Shown here: positions 1-8,119 of the stretch, piece after piece | Layout of the letters: every line of letters begins with the position of its first letter | How positions within the stretch are numbered: position 1 is the first letter of the stretch | Source of the DNA: Streptomyces sp. SAI-127 | GTDB taxonomy: Bacteria; Actinomycetota; Actinomycetes; Streptomycetales; Streptomycetaceae | DNA: 64,000 bases | Assembly: GCF_029894425.1 (NCBI RefSeq) | Contig: NZ_JARXYJ010000001.1 | Coordinates: 5,952,001 to 6,016,000 of the forward strand | Direction of reading: 5' to 3' | Program-made: the position numbers and the translations under genes | The notes under the pieces: generated by a model | What the model saw: only the letters and a program-made list of their open reading frames with translations | Database searches by the model: none | What the model was told of the DNA's origin: nothing

Positions 1-295
1 CGGCATCTCACCCACCGACCGCACCCCCGAGGCGACCCGCGCGGTGATCGAATACGAGGTACCGGGCATCGCGGAGGCCATCCGGGCGTTCGGCCGGGAG
101 AAGGTACCGACCGCCGCGCTCTCCCGGGGCCTGGCCGGGGTGGCCGGACGCACACTGATCGTCAACCTGCCGGGTTCCAGTGGCGGGGTGAAGGACGGAC
201 TGGCCGTTCTGGAGCCCCTGTTGATGCACGCCGTCGACCAGGTCCGCGGCGGCGACCACCCGAGACCCGGCCCCGGCAGTGGGGGTGCGAGCTGA
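1..295 (+). CDS. mogA: MogA/MoaB family molybdenum cofactor protein, C-terminal part
   Basis: This gene is cut by the left edge of the window; codons run from base 2. About 97 residues of the C-terminal half are visible. They contain the signature GISPTDRTPEATR, the stretch VPTAALSRG, and the motif NLPGSSGGVKD that helps bind molybdopterin in MogA/MoaB/MoeA-type domains. The family adenylylates molybdopterin before molybdate insertion. The stop TGA (293-295) overlaps the likely start of the next gene, so the two are probably co-translated. In many actinobacteria mogA lies close to a gephyrin-like MoeA gene (glp) and to sepX/glpR, which fits the genes downstream. The family call is secure; the N-terminus cannot be seen. 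Confidence 0.85.
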   Translation, partial: GISPTDRTPEATRAVIEYEVPGIAEAIRAFGREKVPTAALSRGLAGVAGRTLIVNLPGSSGGVKDGLAVLEPLLMHAVDQVRGGDHPRPGPGSGGAS

Positions 296-930
296 ACAGC
301 CCATCCTGGCCCGTCGTACTGGCGGACGGCGATGTCGTCCTGAGGCCGATAAAGATGCGTGACCAGCGGCTGTGGCGTGAGGTCAACCGGCGCAACCGGG
401 ACTGGCTGCGCCCCTGGGAGGCGACCATTCCGCCGCCCACCCCGAGCGGGCCGATCGCGCACCGGCCGACCTACCGTCAGATGGTCCGCCACCTCAGGGC
501 CGAGGCGAACGCGGGGCGGATGCTGCCGTTCGTCATCGAGTACCGGGGGCAACTGGTCGGGCAGTTGACGGTCGCCGGAATCACCTGGGGCTCGATGTGC
601 TCGGGGCACGTCGGCTACTGGGTGGACCAGTCGGTGGCCGGGCGCGGGGTGATGCCGACCGCTGTGGCGCTTGTCGTGGACCACTGTTTCCGCACGGTCG
701 GCCTGCACCGCATCGAGGTCTGCATTCGCCCCGAGAACGGGCCGAGCCGCCGGGTCGTCGAGAAACTCGGATTCCGCGAGGAGGGACTGCGGCCGCGTTA
801 TCTCCACATCGACGGCGCCTGGCGCGACCATCTCGTGTTCGCGCTCACCGCGGAAGAGGTGCCCGACGGGTTGCTCCGACGCTGGCAGCGGGCACGCTCC
901 AGGAGCACACCGCACGACAATCCCGCATAG
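292..930 (+). CDS. RimJ-type GNAT N-acetyltransferase, probable CTG start
   Basis: This is a GCN5-related acetyltransferase of the RimJ/RimL type (protein N-terminal or antibiotic acetylation; substrate unknown). The start is unusual. The first ATG (355) would drop the beta-1 strand reading VVLADGDVVLRPI, which is typical of the family's N-terminus. Upstream in frame, the only start-like codon is CTG at 292. It overlaps the mogA stop as CTGA and has a G-rich SD-like run (281-285) 6 nt upstream. From there the protein has 212 residues. The acetyl-CoA loop is seen in GYWVDQSVAGRGV and the late fold in RVVEKLGFREEG. It lies between mogA and sepX. The family is secure and the CTG start moderately so; ATG 355 is the fallback. 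Confidence 0.8.
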   Translation: MNSPSWPVVLADGDVVLRPIKMRDQRLWREVNRRNRDWLRPWEATIPPPTPSGPIAHRPTYRQMVRHLRAEANAGRMLPFVIEYRGQLVGQLTVAGITWGSMCSGHVGYWVDQSVAGRGVMPTAVALVVDHCFRTVGLHRIEVCIRPENGPSRRVVEKLGFREEGLRPRYLHIDGAWRDHLVFALTAEEVPDGLLRRWQRARSRSTPHDNPA

Positions 931-1140
931 CCGGGAAGCCCGGCCGGCACCTTGGCACCGGAAATGGAATATCTGTTCGAAAATGATCGGTGCATGACCG
1001 TCTCGGGCCATTGAATTCACGACTCATGCGGCCTGCTGATCGGATCGGTCACAAAAAAAGCTCGAAATATCAGCCAGATCGTGCGACACACCGGCGCAAT
1101 TGGCAGATGGCCTCACGCAAACCCCTCTACCGTGTGAGGC

Positions 1141-2382
1141 GTGAGCAGCAGCGGCCTCATCTACGCAGTCATTGTCGGGGCCTGGGCCGCCTACTTGGTG
1201 CCGATGTGGCTCCGTAGGCAGGACGAGCTGAACGAGGCCCGTCCGACGGAACGCTTCAGCACGGCCATCCGGTTGCTGTCCGGACGGGCGGGCATGGAGC
1301 GTCGGTACGCCAAGGACCTGCGCGCGCGCTCCACCGACGAGGGGGAGCACGGCGCCGACGAACCGGATGCCGTCACCGAGTCGGTGGACGTCCGGGCCTT
1401 CGCCATGCCTCCGACACGTCCGCAGGCCCAGGCGGCGGTCCAGCCGTCGGCTTCGGAGCGCCGGGAGGCGACGCGCGAGCCCGCGCCCGAACACGGTGGC
1501 GCGCCGACGCGCAAGCAGGCGCCCGCACCCGCCGCTTCGGCGCAGTCCCAGGCTCAGACGCATGCCCCCGCACCCCGGCGCACGGCCGCCGCGGAAGCGG
1601 CCGCGGCGCGCGCCCGGCGTGTGAAGGTACTCGCGCGCCGACGGCGTACGACCGTGATGCTCTTCCTGGCCTTCACGCTCGGCACGATCGTCGCCGCCGT
1701 CGGGGGACTCGCCTTCCTGTGGGCGCCCGGTGTGCCCGCCGTGATGCTCAGCGCGTACATCGCTTACCTGCGCTCCCAGGAACGCCGCCGCTTCGCCTAC
1801 CAGATGGACCGGCGCCGGGCCGAGGCCGCCGCACAGCGACTGCGGGAACGCGCGCGCCAGCCGCGCCGCCGCGCGTCCGTGAGCACCGGCGTGGACGCCG
1901 ACGAACCGGAAGAGGGACCAGGGACGGAGACCGATCCCGGGCTCTCGGCGCTCGCCGCCGACCGGCGTGCCCTCGTCGAGCAGACCGATCACGCCGAGTG
2001 GATCGACCAGCAGCGCGAGCGGCAGCACCGGCCGGGCCACGGGGACAGCTGGGACCCGGTACCGGTGCCGCTGCCCACGTACGTGACCGCGCCGGTCGCT
2101 CCGCGGGCCACCTCGGACGTGGACCTCGGGGCCCCCGACGCGTGGAGCTCTGCGCGGTCCAGCAGTGCCGCCACTCCGGAGCAGTCGGGCCAGGAGGCGA
2201 CGCCCGTCGCGGAGGACGAGGGATCGGAGGAACTGCCGGACGACGCGGAGGACAAGCCGGCGGCGGGCGGCCGCAGCGACGCCCGCCGCGCCGCCTCCGC
2301 CCGCCGCGCACGTGAGCGTGGCCGTACGCCACTCTTCGACCAGTACGAGGAAGGCGACCGGCCGCGCGCGGCCAACGAGTGA
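1141..2382 (+). CDS. sepX: Divisome protein SepX/GlpR
   Basis: This 413-residue membrane protein matches the SepX/GlpR type, a septal protein of Streptomyces and the receptor of gephyrin-like Glp in Corynebacterium. One transmembrane segment is at residues 4-23 (GLIYAVIVGAWAAYLVP), followed by WLRRQDELNEAR, which is typical of the family. A long Ala/Pro/Arg-rich linker covers about 85-165. Two more membrane segments lie at about 171-192 and 193-211. The C-terminal cytoplasmic part is acidic and disordered-looking. The mogA/GNAT neighbourhood supports the call. The GTG start has only GAGG one base upstream and a TACCGT -10-like hexamer at 1128-1133, so the mRNA may be nearly leaderless. GCCTCAC (1110-1116) and GTGAGGC (1134-1140) form an inverted repeat just before the start. 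Recognition rests on family memory and context. Confidence 0.8.
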   Translation: MSSSGLIYAVIVGAWAAYLVPMWLRRQDELNEARPTERFSTAIRLLSGRAGMERRYAKDLRARSTDEGEHGADEPDAVTESVDVRAFAMPPTRPQAQAAVQPSASERREATREPAPEHGGAPTRKQAPAPAASAQSQAQTHAPAPRRTAAAEAAAARARRVKVLARRRRTTVMLFLAFTLGTIVAAVGGLAFLWAPGVPAVMLSAYIAYLRSQERRRFAYQMDRRRAEAAAQRLRERARQPRRRASVSTGVDADEPEEGPGTETDPGLSALAADRRALVEQTDHAEWIDQQRERQHRPGHGDSWDPVPVPLPTYVTAPVAPRATSDVDLGAPDAWSSARSSSAATPEQSGQEATPVAEDEGSEELPDDAEDKPAAGGRSDARRAASARRARERGRTPLFDQYEEGDRPRAANE

Positions 2383-2471
2383 CGGACGGGGGCGGGATCA
2401 CCGCGCCCTGACCAGCCGGGAACGGATTTCCAAGCACCCGGACGGGGATGCTAGAGTTTCACTCGTTGCAA

Positions 2472-2545
2472 GGGCCTGTGGCGCAGTCCGGTAGCGCACC
2501 TCGTTCGCATCGAGGGGGCCAGGGGTTCGAATCCCCTCAGGTCCA
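2472..2545 (+). tRNA. tRNA-Ala (anticodon CGC)
   Basis: The full cloverleaf can be drawn. The acceptor arms are GGGCCTG and CAGGTCC with the G3:U70 wobble pair that marks alanine tRNA. The D stem is GCGC/GCGC. The anticodon stem CCTCG/CGAGG carries the loop TTCGCAT, giving anticodon CGC (reads GCG). The T arm is AGGGG-TTCGAAT-CCCCT. The discriminator is A73 and CCA is not encoded. A tyrosine-integrase remnant lies about 60 bp downstream, pointing toward the tRNA, so this locus has probably served as an integration site. Confidence 0.97.
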
Positions 2546-2553
2546 CGCATCTC

Positions 2554-2587
2554 AAAGCCCCTACTGGTGATCACCGGTAGGGGCTTT
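2554..2587 (+). terminator. Inverted repeat after tRNA-Ala, likely terminator
   Basis: This 34-base, nearly perfect palindrome begins AAAGCCCCTAC and ends GTAGGGGCTTT, with one mismatched pair. It starts 9 bases after the tRNA. The A-rich start and T-rich end would allow termination in either direction. Confidence 0.7.
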
Positions 2588-2604
2588 GGCATGCCGCGGG
2601 GGTG

Positions 2605-2799
2605 GACGCCCGCTTTGGCCGACCGAGCGACGAACAGCCGGTTGAAGTTGCGGGGTTCGTACGGGGTGCCGTAACGGGTCGTGAACACGAAGTCGGAGTC
2701 CGTCCACAACTCACCGGCCGCTCGCTTGGCCAACTCCCGCTCCTTCAGGCGGAGTTGTAGAGCCGTAACGCAGATCTGCGGCAGCGGCAGGTCGACCGA
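2605..2799 (-). pseudogene. Tyrosine recombinase (integrase) remnant
   Basis: About 65 codons on the minus strand read like the central part of integrases of Streptomyces integrative elements: DLPLPQICVTALQLR, then FVFTTRYGTPYEPRNFNR and ARSAKAGV. The similarity stops at 2605. The following HDARRTC block, the HxLRH motif and the catalytic Tyr are missing, and no clear N-terminal domain is seen before 2800. The open frame runs on through the tRNA, but that part is just translated tRNA. The orientation, C-terminus toward tRNA-Ala, is that expected for an element integrated in the tRNA. It is most likely the scar of a lost integrative element. Confidence 0.7.
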
Positions 2800-3191
2800 G
2801 GCCCAGGACGGCGGGGCCGACTCGGGGCCGTCAGGGCCGTCGAGGCGGATGACGGCGTGGGGCAGGTCCACGGACTGCCCGACGTGCCGGTCACTCGCGC
2901 CAAAGCAGCTCCCGGCCAAAGTCGCTACGCCGACCGCGTCTCTTCTCTGCGGGCGGCAAGCAGTGCACACATCCACTGGCAGGAGAGGCGAGGCGATTCA
3001 TCCTGTTGCCTGGCTCGGAGTGCCCGACCCGTGGTGGATACGTAGCGTGCGTGCATGAGCGCGAAACGACTATGTCCGGTCGAGGTTGGAGGCGTCACCC
3101 GCAGGCCTGGGGTGTCGGCTCGACGCGTGCTCAATCGATCCATCCGAGATGTGGGCCGCGTGCTTGTTGCGGGGCGTGTGGTGTTCCCGTG
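2800..3191. other. Non-coding stretch beside the integrase remnant
   Basis: No credible gene is seen in these 392 bases. Open frames exist, but none has a recognisable family motif. No second copy of the tRNA 3' end (an attR-like repeat) could be found by eye here. The stretch must hold the promoter of the gene at 3192, but no clear -35/-10 pair stands out. Confidence 0.5.
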
Positions 3192-5177
3192 ATGAAGAAG
3201 ATCTTGGCCGCGCTCGGCGTTGTGCTGGTCCTGCAAAGCCTCTTCGCACTCTGTCTGGTCAGTTCGCTGCAACTGCTGGTGCTGCGCAACGCCCCGATCG
3301 GAGTGACCGGCCCGTCCTTGGTCGTGAAGGCGGTGACGTCGAAGGTTTCCCTCCAGACGTTCAGCTACCAGGACGAGTCGGACGTGCTCGACGCGATCGA
3401 CCAGAGCAAGCTCTACGGCGCCTACCTGCCCGGCCCCAAGAGCGACACCCTGATCGTCGTCCCGGCCAAGAGCTTCTTCGGCCGCGTCGAGCTGGAAGCC
3501 GCGTTCGGCGACGCGGCCAAGAAGCTCCACAGGCCCCTGACGGTGAAGACCGTCAAGCCGTTGCCGAAGAGCGACCGTCTCGGCGGTGTCGTCGGGCTGC
3601 TCCTGATTCCGCTGCTCATCGGCGGGTATCTCGCCGCCGTCCTGGTGCTCAAGGCGACCAAGACGGCCGCCGCACCGTGGCACGTTGCGATGCTCGTCGG
3701 CTACTCGACGGTCGGCGCCGTCCTGACCGACCTCATCGCCGGGCCGGGCCTCGGCGCCTACGAGAACAGCCATTTCTGGCCCCTGCTGCTGTGCTTCATC
3801 CTGATCGCCGTCTCCGTCACGCTCGCCGCCGCAGCCTTCCAGCGCCTGGTTGGACCGCTGGGCACGCTCCTGGTGGCGACCCTGTTCATCATCGTGGGCG
3901 GCTCCGCGGCCGGCGGGATCGGGCTTTTCCTGCTGCCCGTCTACTGGCAGCACATCGGCGCCATCTTCCCGCCGCAGCAAGCCGTCACCTTGCTGCGCAA
4001 TGTCATCTACTTCGACGGCAACAACATCACGACGCCGCTCATCGTCCTCGGCCTGTACGCGCTGGGCGGAGCCGTCATCATCGGTTACCTGGGCCGCTGG
4101 CGGCCCGTCAAGAAGATCGATGGCAAAGCCCCTTCCCACCGGGCGGGCTCCACGCCGGAGTCGCCTTCTAGGCGCCCTGTCGTAGCGGTCCTGGCCGCGC
4201 TGGCCGTCGCCGCGGTGATGCAGTGTCTGTTCACCGCTAACTACATGAGCTCCGCACACGAGCCCGTCGCGACCGACCTCCCGATCGGGACCACCGGAGC
4301 GTCACCGGTCCTGAACGCGGCCCGAAAGAACCTCTCCCTCAAGGTCACCCAGTACTCCGACGAAAGCGCCGTGAAGGACGCGATCGACCAGGCCAAGATC
4401 TACGGCGCGCTCATCCCTGGAACGACATCCAACACGCTCCTCGTCGTCCCCTCCCTGAGCGATGTCGCCCCCCTCGATCTGGCGGGGAACTTCGAAGTGG
4501 CCGCCAAGAAGCTCCGACAGCCGCTCCACGTCGAGCAGTACGCGCCCCACCCACTGGCGAAGAAGGACCCCTTCGGGCTGGTCGAGTCGCTGATGCTGGT
4601 CCCGTTGCTTGTCGGCGGCTACCTGGCCGCGACGATGCTCAGAGCTACGACCGGGACCTCGGTCGGACGCTGGCGTCTGCCCGCACTCGCCGGGTTCGCC
4701 GTTCTCGCCGCCCTGCTGGTCAACGTCGTCGTCTGTACCTGGCTCAAGGGCTACCCGGCACAGAAGTTTTGGATCGTCTGGCCAATCCTCGCCCTGATCA
4801 TCGCGGCGGTCGCCGTCGTCGCCGCCGTCCTGCAAAAGCTCCTCGGAGCCGCCGGAACCCTCGTGACCGTCATCGTGGTCATGCTCTTCGGCAACCCGTC
4901 ATCAGGCGGAGCCAACGGAGTCCCGTACCTACCGGCGTTCTGGCGCGCCATCGGCCCATTCCTGCCACCGCGCAACGCCTACATCCTGCTCCGCAACACG
5001 ATCTACTTCGACGGCCACGGCACTACACAGGCCCTGATCGTCCTGCTCCTCTACCTCGTTGTCCCCGCCGTGGCCCTGCTTCTGCTTTACCGCTTCCGTA
5101 CACCCGACAGCGCCGTGACCCCGGAGACCGAGGCCGAGGCGAGCGCGCTGACAGTCCCTGTCGGAGGCCTGCCGTAG
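3192..5177 (+). CDS. Internally duplicated YhgE/ABC-2-like membrane protein
   Basis: This 661-residue protein consists of two homologous halves, about residues 1-308 and 329-661, joined by a short polar linker. Each half has an N-terminal membrane segment and an extracytoplasmic domain with matching motifs: NAPIGVTG / DLPIGTTG, YQDESDVLDAIDQSKLYGAY / YSDESAVKDAIDQAKIYGAL, and TLIVV / TLLVV. Each then has about five membrane segments with PLLIGGYLAA / PLLVGGYLAA, and ends LLRNVIYFDG / LLRNTIYFDG. The pattern resembles YhgE/Pip or DUF3533 proteins, which are ABC-2-like membrane proteins of uncertain function. No ATPase gene is adjacent. The start ATG 3192 is preceded by in-frame GTG 3189 and a G-rich SD. 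Transport or cell-surface interaction is inference only. Confidence 0.75.
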   Translation: MKKILAALGVVLVLQSLFALCLVSSLQLLVLRNAPIGVTGPSLVVKAVTSKVSLQTFSYQDESDVLDAIDQSKLYGAYLPGPKSDTLIVVPAKSFFGRVELEAAFGDAAKKLHRPLTVKTVKPLPKSDRLGGVVGLLLIPLLIGGYLAAVLVLKATKTAAAPWHVAMLVGYSTVGAVLTDLIAGPGLGAYENSHFWPLLLCFILIAVSVTLAAAAFQRLVGPLGTLLVATLFIIVGGSAAGGIGLFLLPVYWQHIGAIFPPQQAVTLLRNVIYFDGNNITTPLIVLGLYALGGAVIIGYLGRWRPVKKIDGKAPSHRAGSTPESPSRRPVVAVLAALAVAAVMQCLFTANYMSSAHEPVATDLPIGTTGASPVLNAARKNLSLKVTQYSDESAVKDAIDQAKIYGALIPGTTSNTLLVVPSLSDVAPLDLAGNFEVAAKKLRQPLHVEQYAPHPLAKKDPFGLVESLMLVPLLVGGYLAATMLRATTGTSVGRWRLPALAGFAVLAALLVNVVVCTWLKGYPAQKFWIVWPILALIIAAVAVVAAVLQKLLGAAGTLVTVIVVMLFGNPSSGGANGVPYLPAFWRAIGPFLPPRNAYILLRNTIYFDGHGTTQALIVLLLYLVVPAVALLLLYRFRTPDSAVTPETEAEASALTVPVGGLP

Positions 5178-5235
5178 GCGTAGAGGTCAGGCCTCCGGGT
5201 TGTGCTGTACAGCAGCGGACTACAGCAACACATGC

Positions 5236-5718
5236 TCACAGCGGCTTCGCGAAGCACCTGCTGTCCTCGTGGAAGCGGTAGTAGCCGAACTTCACGCACG
5301 GCTCGTAACCGCTCGACGTGTACAGGGCGATGGCCTCCGGCTGCTTGGTGCCGGTTTCCAGGACCATGCGGTGGCGGCCGGCCGCGCGGGCGTCGTCCTC
5401 CAGGGCGGTGAGGATGCGGCGGGCGAGGCCCCGGCCGCGCGCCACGTCGACGACGTACATGCGCTTGAGCTCGGCGTCGCCGTCCAGGTTGCCCTCGCCG
5501 TTCGCGTCCCGGGCACGCCAGCCGCCCGTGGCCACGGGGGAGTCCATCTCGTCGTACGCGATGAGGAAGATGCCGGTGGGCGGCTCGAAGTCCTCCGGTG
5601 CCAGGGTCGTGGCGTCGCCGCCGTCGCCGTAGCGGACGTGGTACTCGGCCTGTACCTGGTCGTTCAGCTTCACGGCGTCCGGGTGGTCGAAGGGGACCTG
5701 GCGTATGTGCATGCTCAT
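5236..5718 (-). CDS. GNAT family N-acetyltransferase
   Basis: This is a 160-residue single-domain GNAT. Visible features are LKRMYVVDVARGRGLARRIL (beta-4 and the acetyl-CoA loop R-G-R-G-L-A) and ALYTSSGYEPCVKFGYY near the C-terminus, typical of small-molecule or amino-acid acetyltransferases. The substrate is unknown. Three ATG codons compete for the start (5724, 5718, 5712); 5718 is used because it gives the usual MSMHIR-type N-terminus. The gene is convergent with the duplicated membrane protein and divergent from xthA. Confidence 0.8.
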   Translation of the reverse strand: MSMHIRQVPFDHPDAVKLNDQVQAEYHVRYGDGGDATTLAPEDFEPPTGIFLIAYDEMDSPVATGGWRARDANGEGNLDGDAELKRMYVVDVARGRGLARRILTALEDDARAAGRHRMVLETGTKQPEAIALYTSSGYEPCVKFGYYRFHEDSRCFAKPL

Positions 5719-5778
5719 CACCATAAATTGATCAGATCGGCAGCAGGGTCCGACCCAGTGTGCCGGTATCGTTCGCGG

Positions 5779-6582
5779 GTGCTCACTGTGACCTCCGCCA
5801 ACGTGAATGGACTGCGCGCCGCCGCGAAGAAGGGCTTCGTGGAGTGGCTCGCGGACACCTCCGCCGATGTGCTCTGCCTGCAGGAGGTGCGCGCCGAGCC
5901 GCAGCAGCTGCCCGAGGGGGTCCGAGCCCCTGAGGGCTGGCACGTGGTGCATGCGCCCGCCGCCGCCAAGGGGCGCGCTGGTGTCTCCCTCTACACCCGC
6001 CGGGAGCCGGACCGTGTCCAGATCGGCTTCGGGTCGGCCGAGTTCGACACCAGCGGGCGGTACGTCGAGGCCGACCTGCCCGGTGTCACCGTCGCCTCCC
6101 TCTATCTCCCCTCCGGCGAGGTCGGTACCGCGCGGCAGGAGGAGAAGGTCCGCTTCATGGACGAGTTCCTCGGGTACCTGAAGAACCTGCGCGAGCGCGC
6201 CGCCGCCGACGGCCGCGAGGTCGTCGTCTGCGGCGACTGGAACATCGCCCACCAGCAGGCCGACCTCAAGAACTGGCGCGCCAACCAGAAGAGCTCCGGG
6301 TTCCTGCCGGAGGAGCGGGCCTGGCTGAGCCGGGTGTTCGACGAGACGGACGGCGGTTACATCGACGTCGTGCGCGCACTGCACCCGGACGTCGAGGGGC
6401 CGTATTCGTGGTGGTCGTACCGGGGGCGGGCGTTCGACACGAATGCGGGTTGGAGGATTGATCTCGCGGTTGCGACCCCAGGCCTCGCAGGCAGGGCGGT
6501 CAAGGGGTTCGTGGAGCGGGCCGCCAGCCATGATGAGCGGTGGTCGGACCACGCTCCCGTGACGGTCGTCTTCGACAGGTGA
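5779..6582 (+). CDS. xthA: Exodeoxyribonuclease III / AP endonuclease
   Basis: This 267-residue enzyme belongs to the ExoIII branch of the EEP nuclease family. It cleaves DNA at abasic sites and removes 3'-blocking groups in base-excision repair. Visible motifs are NVNGLRAA near the N-terminus, LQEVRAE (metal-binding Glu), VVCGDWNIAHQ (Asp/Asn pair), WRIDLAVATP, and WSDHAPV at the end with the catalytic His. The GTG start at 5779 (VLTVTSANVNG) gives the normal family length. A strong hairpin at 6591-6623 follows the stop. Confidence 0.92.
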   Translation: MLTVTSANVNGLRAAAKKGFVEWLADTSADVLCLQEVRAEPQQLPEGVRAPEGWHVVHAPAAAKGRAGVSLYTRREPDRVQIGFGSAEFDTSGRYVEADLPGVTVASLYLPSGEVGTARQEEKVRFMDEFLGYLKNLRERAAADGREVVVCGDWNIAHQQADLKNWRANQKSSGFLPEERAWLSRVFDETDGGYIDVVRALHPDVEGPYSWWSYRGRAFDTNAGWRIDLAVATPGLAGRAVKGFVERAASHDERWSDHAPVTVVFDR

Positions 6583-6590
6583 CGCGGGCC

Positions 6591-6623
6591 GTGGGGGTGC
6601 GCCAGTGTCTGACACACCCCCAC
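6591..6623. terminator. Hairpin between convergent genes
   Basis: The arms GTGGGGGTG (6591-6599) and CACCCCCAC (6615-6623) are a perfect 9-bp match, with a smaller GTGTC/GACAC stem inside the loop. It lies between the ends of xthA and the recombinase gene and probably terminates both. Confidence 0.7.
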
Positions 6624-6642
6624 ACGTGGCGTGTAGGCCAGA

Positions 6643-7959
6643 TCAGGGGCGTGACCCGATCGTGAAGGTCAAGCGGGAGGTGTCGGGGCCCGCTAGACGC
6701 TCCCGTCCGCCGCCCGACCGCCCCTTGGCGACGGTGACGCGAACTCCGTCGTTGAGGAGTTGCTCCCGCGTCACCTCGCCGTCCACGGTGAACGCATCGC
6801 GGTAGCGGTTGACGGTGTACTCATCCAGCCAGTCAGCGCGGATCGCGGCGGGGGCGAGACAGATCGTGCCGCGGGCAGCTGCGCGGCAGCCGTAGTCGCC
6901 GTAGCTGTAGGCCTTCCGCGCGGCGAAGTACATGCGGCCACCACAGCCCGCGCAGTGCGCCACGCCGATCAGCAGTGAAGTCCCCCGGCGCTTGGGGTGG
7001 ATGCCGTTCGAGCGGGCGCTGAGAACATCCTGGAGGGCCTTGAACTCCTCTTCGGTCATCAGCGGGGGACCGATCAGCACGGGCGAGCCGTCAGCGTCGC
7101 GGACGGACTCTCCCTTGTGTACCCGGTGGCCCATCAGCGCTGGAGTGCGGAGGATCTTGCACAGGCTGCCCGCTGTCCAGCGGAATCGCTCGAATTCGCG
7201 TCCGTGACGCCGCCCGCCTGTGGGACGCCCCTGCAGTTGGGCGTGTCGGTCTCGCGGCACCAGAACGCCCGCGCTTTCGAGTTTGTGGGCGATGGCGACC
7301 AGGGACAGTCCGGAATGCACGTCGTCGACAACTGCGCGGACGACGGAGACGGTCTCGTGGTCGGGCACAAGGCACCAGCCGACGCCGGAGGGGTGAGGTG
7401 CCTTCTTGTACCCGAACGGCACAAGGCCGCCGCCATAGCGGCCCGTCGCGCGCAGCACCGCGTGAGCGCCGGTGAGGCGGGCAGAAAGCGCCCGAGACTC
7501 CTGTTCGGCAGCGTAGGCCAGGTCCATGCAGCGGCGAACGGCATCGCCATGTGCCTGCGGTGTCACTACGAGCGGCTGATGTTCTTCGGGCATCCCGAAG
7601 ACGAGTGTCGTCGCATGCTGCTGACCCCATTCGATCAACTCGGACATGTGAGCGACGGAGCGTACGGCGCGGTCCACATGTGACCACACGATGGCGTCGT
7701 ATGCGTCCGGGCGCCGCAGCCAGGGTGACAGGGAAGGCCTCTCGAACGGTGACATCTCGCGTGCGGACACCCCCAGATCTGTGGCCTCGGCGATCAAGGC
7801 GAAACCCAACTGCTCGGTGCGCTGTCGGATGCAGGCGCGCTGCCTGCCGGGCGAGGTGGTCACCGTGGTCACGTTGCTAAGGCGCACGGCGCCAAGAGCT
7901 CGCGGGTGTTCAGCGGAAGTCGAAGCCGGTTGTGATGGCTGAGGACTAGGCTTGGGCAC
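6643..7959 (-). CDS. Serine recombinase (large resolvase/integrase type)
   Basis: This protein has 438 residues. The N-terminal resolvase domain shows AVRLSNVT with the expected nucleophilic Ser, then TSPGRQR, and DAIVWSHVDRAVRS with the conserved Arg pair. The middle is a recombinase domain (GRYGGGLVPFGY, ILRTPALMGHRVHKG). Near the C-terminus is a zinc ribbon: CAGCGGRMYF followed by two more Cys. The start is GTG 7959, because AGGAG lies 7 bases upstream. Such proteins usually integrate phages or ICEs, but no other phage or conjugation genes are nearby, so this looks like a solitary copy. It is intact by eye. With the tyrosine-integrase remnant 4 kb away, it marks 2.5-8.1 kb as an insertion-prone patch. 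Confidence 0.88.
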   Translation of the reverse strand: MPKPSPQPSQPASTSAEHPRALGAVRLSNVTTVTTSPGRQRACIRQRTEQLGFALIAEATDLGVSAREMSPFERPSLSPWLRRPDAYDAIVWSHVDRAVRSVAHMSELIEWGQQHATTLVFGMPEEHQPLVVTPQAHGDAVRRCMDLAYAAEQESRALSARLTGAHAVLRATGRYGGGLVPFGYKKAPHPSGVGWCLVPDHETVSVVRAVVDDVHSGLSLVAIAHKLESAGVLVPRDRHAQLQGRPTGGRRHGREFERFRWTAGSLCKILRTPALMGHRVHKGESVRDADGSPVLIGPPLMTEEEFKALQDVLSARSNGIHPKRRGTSLLIGVAHCAGCGGRMYFAARKAYSYGDYGCRAAARGTICLAPAAIRADWLDEYTVNRYRDAFTVDGEVTREQLLNDGVRVTVAKGRSGGGRERLAGPDTSRLTFTIGSRP

Positions 7960-7988
7960 GTCGACGCTCCTCGAAAGTGTCGGCCACA

Positions 7989-8024
7989 CCCCGGGACTGG
8001 TCGCACAGTCGCCGGGGCCTTTTC
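7989..8024 (+). terminator. Hairpin upstream of the recombinase gene
   Basis: The arms CCCCGG-G-ACTG and CAGT-CG-CCGGGG (7989-8017) are followed by CCTTTT on the plus strand. It sits 30 bases before the recombinase start and could stop plus-strand read-through. It could also act on the recombinase transcript; its role is uncertain. Confidence 0.5.
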
Positions 8025-8119
8025 GATCTCACTCTCGGAGTCCGAACGTCATTGTGGTCGTCGATCGAGGGAAACTGCCTCGATGGAGTGAACGTGGCGG
8101 GTTTGCCGGACGGCTGGGC

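Noticed and set aside
2398..2604. Minus-strand open frame through tRNA-Ala with GPEGIRTPGPLDANEV
   Set aside because: This is the familiar false protein made by translating the antisense strand of a tRNA-Ala gene; it carries no independent gene.
2925..4259. Long antisense open frame over the duplicated membrane protein
   Set aside because: It is a GC-skew shadow: low-complexity Asp/Glu/Gln/Arg-rich translation without family motifs, while the plus strand shows a coherent duplicated protein.
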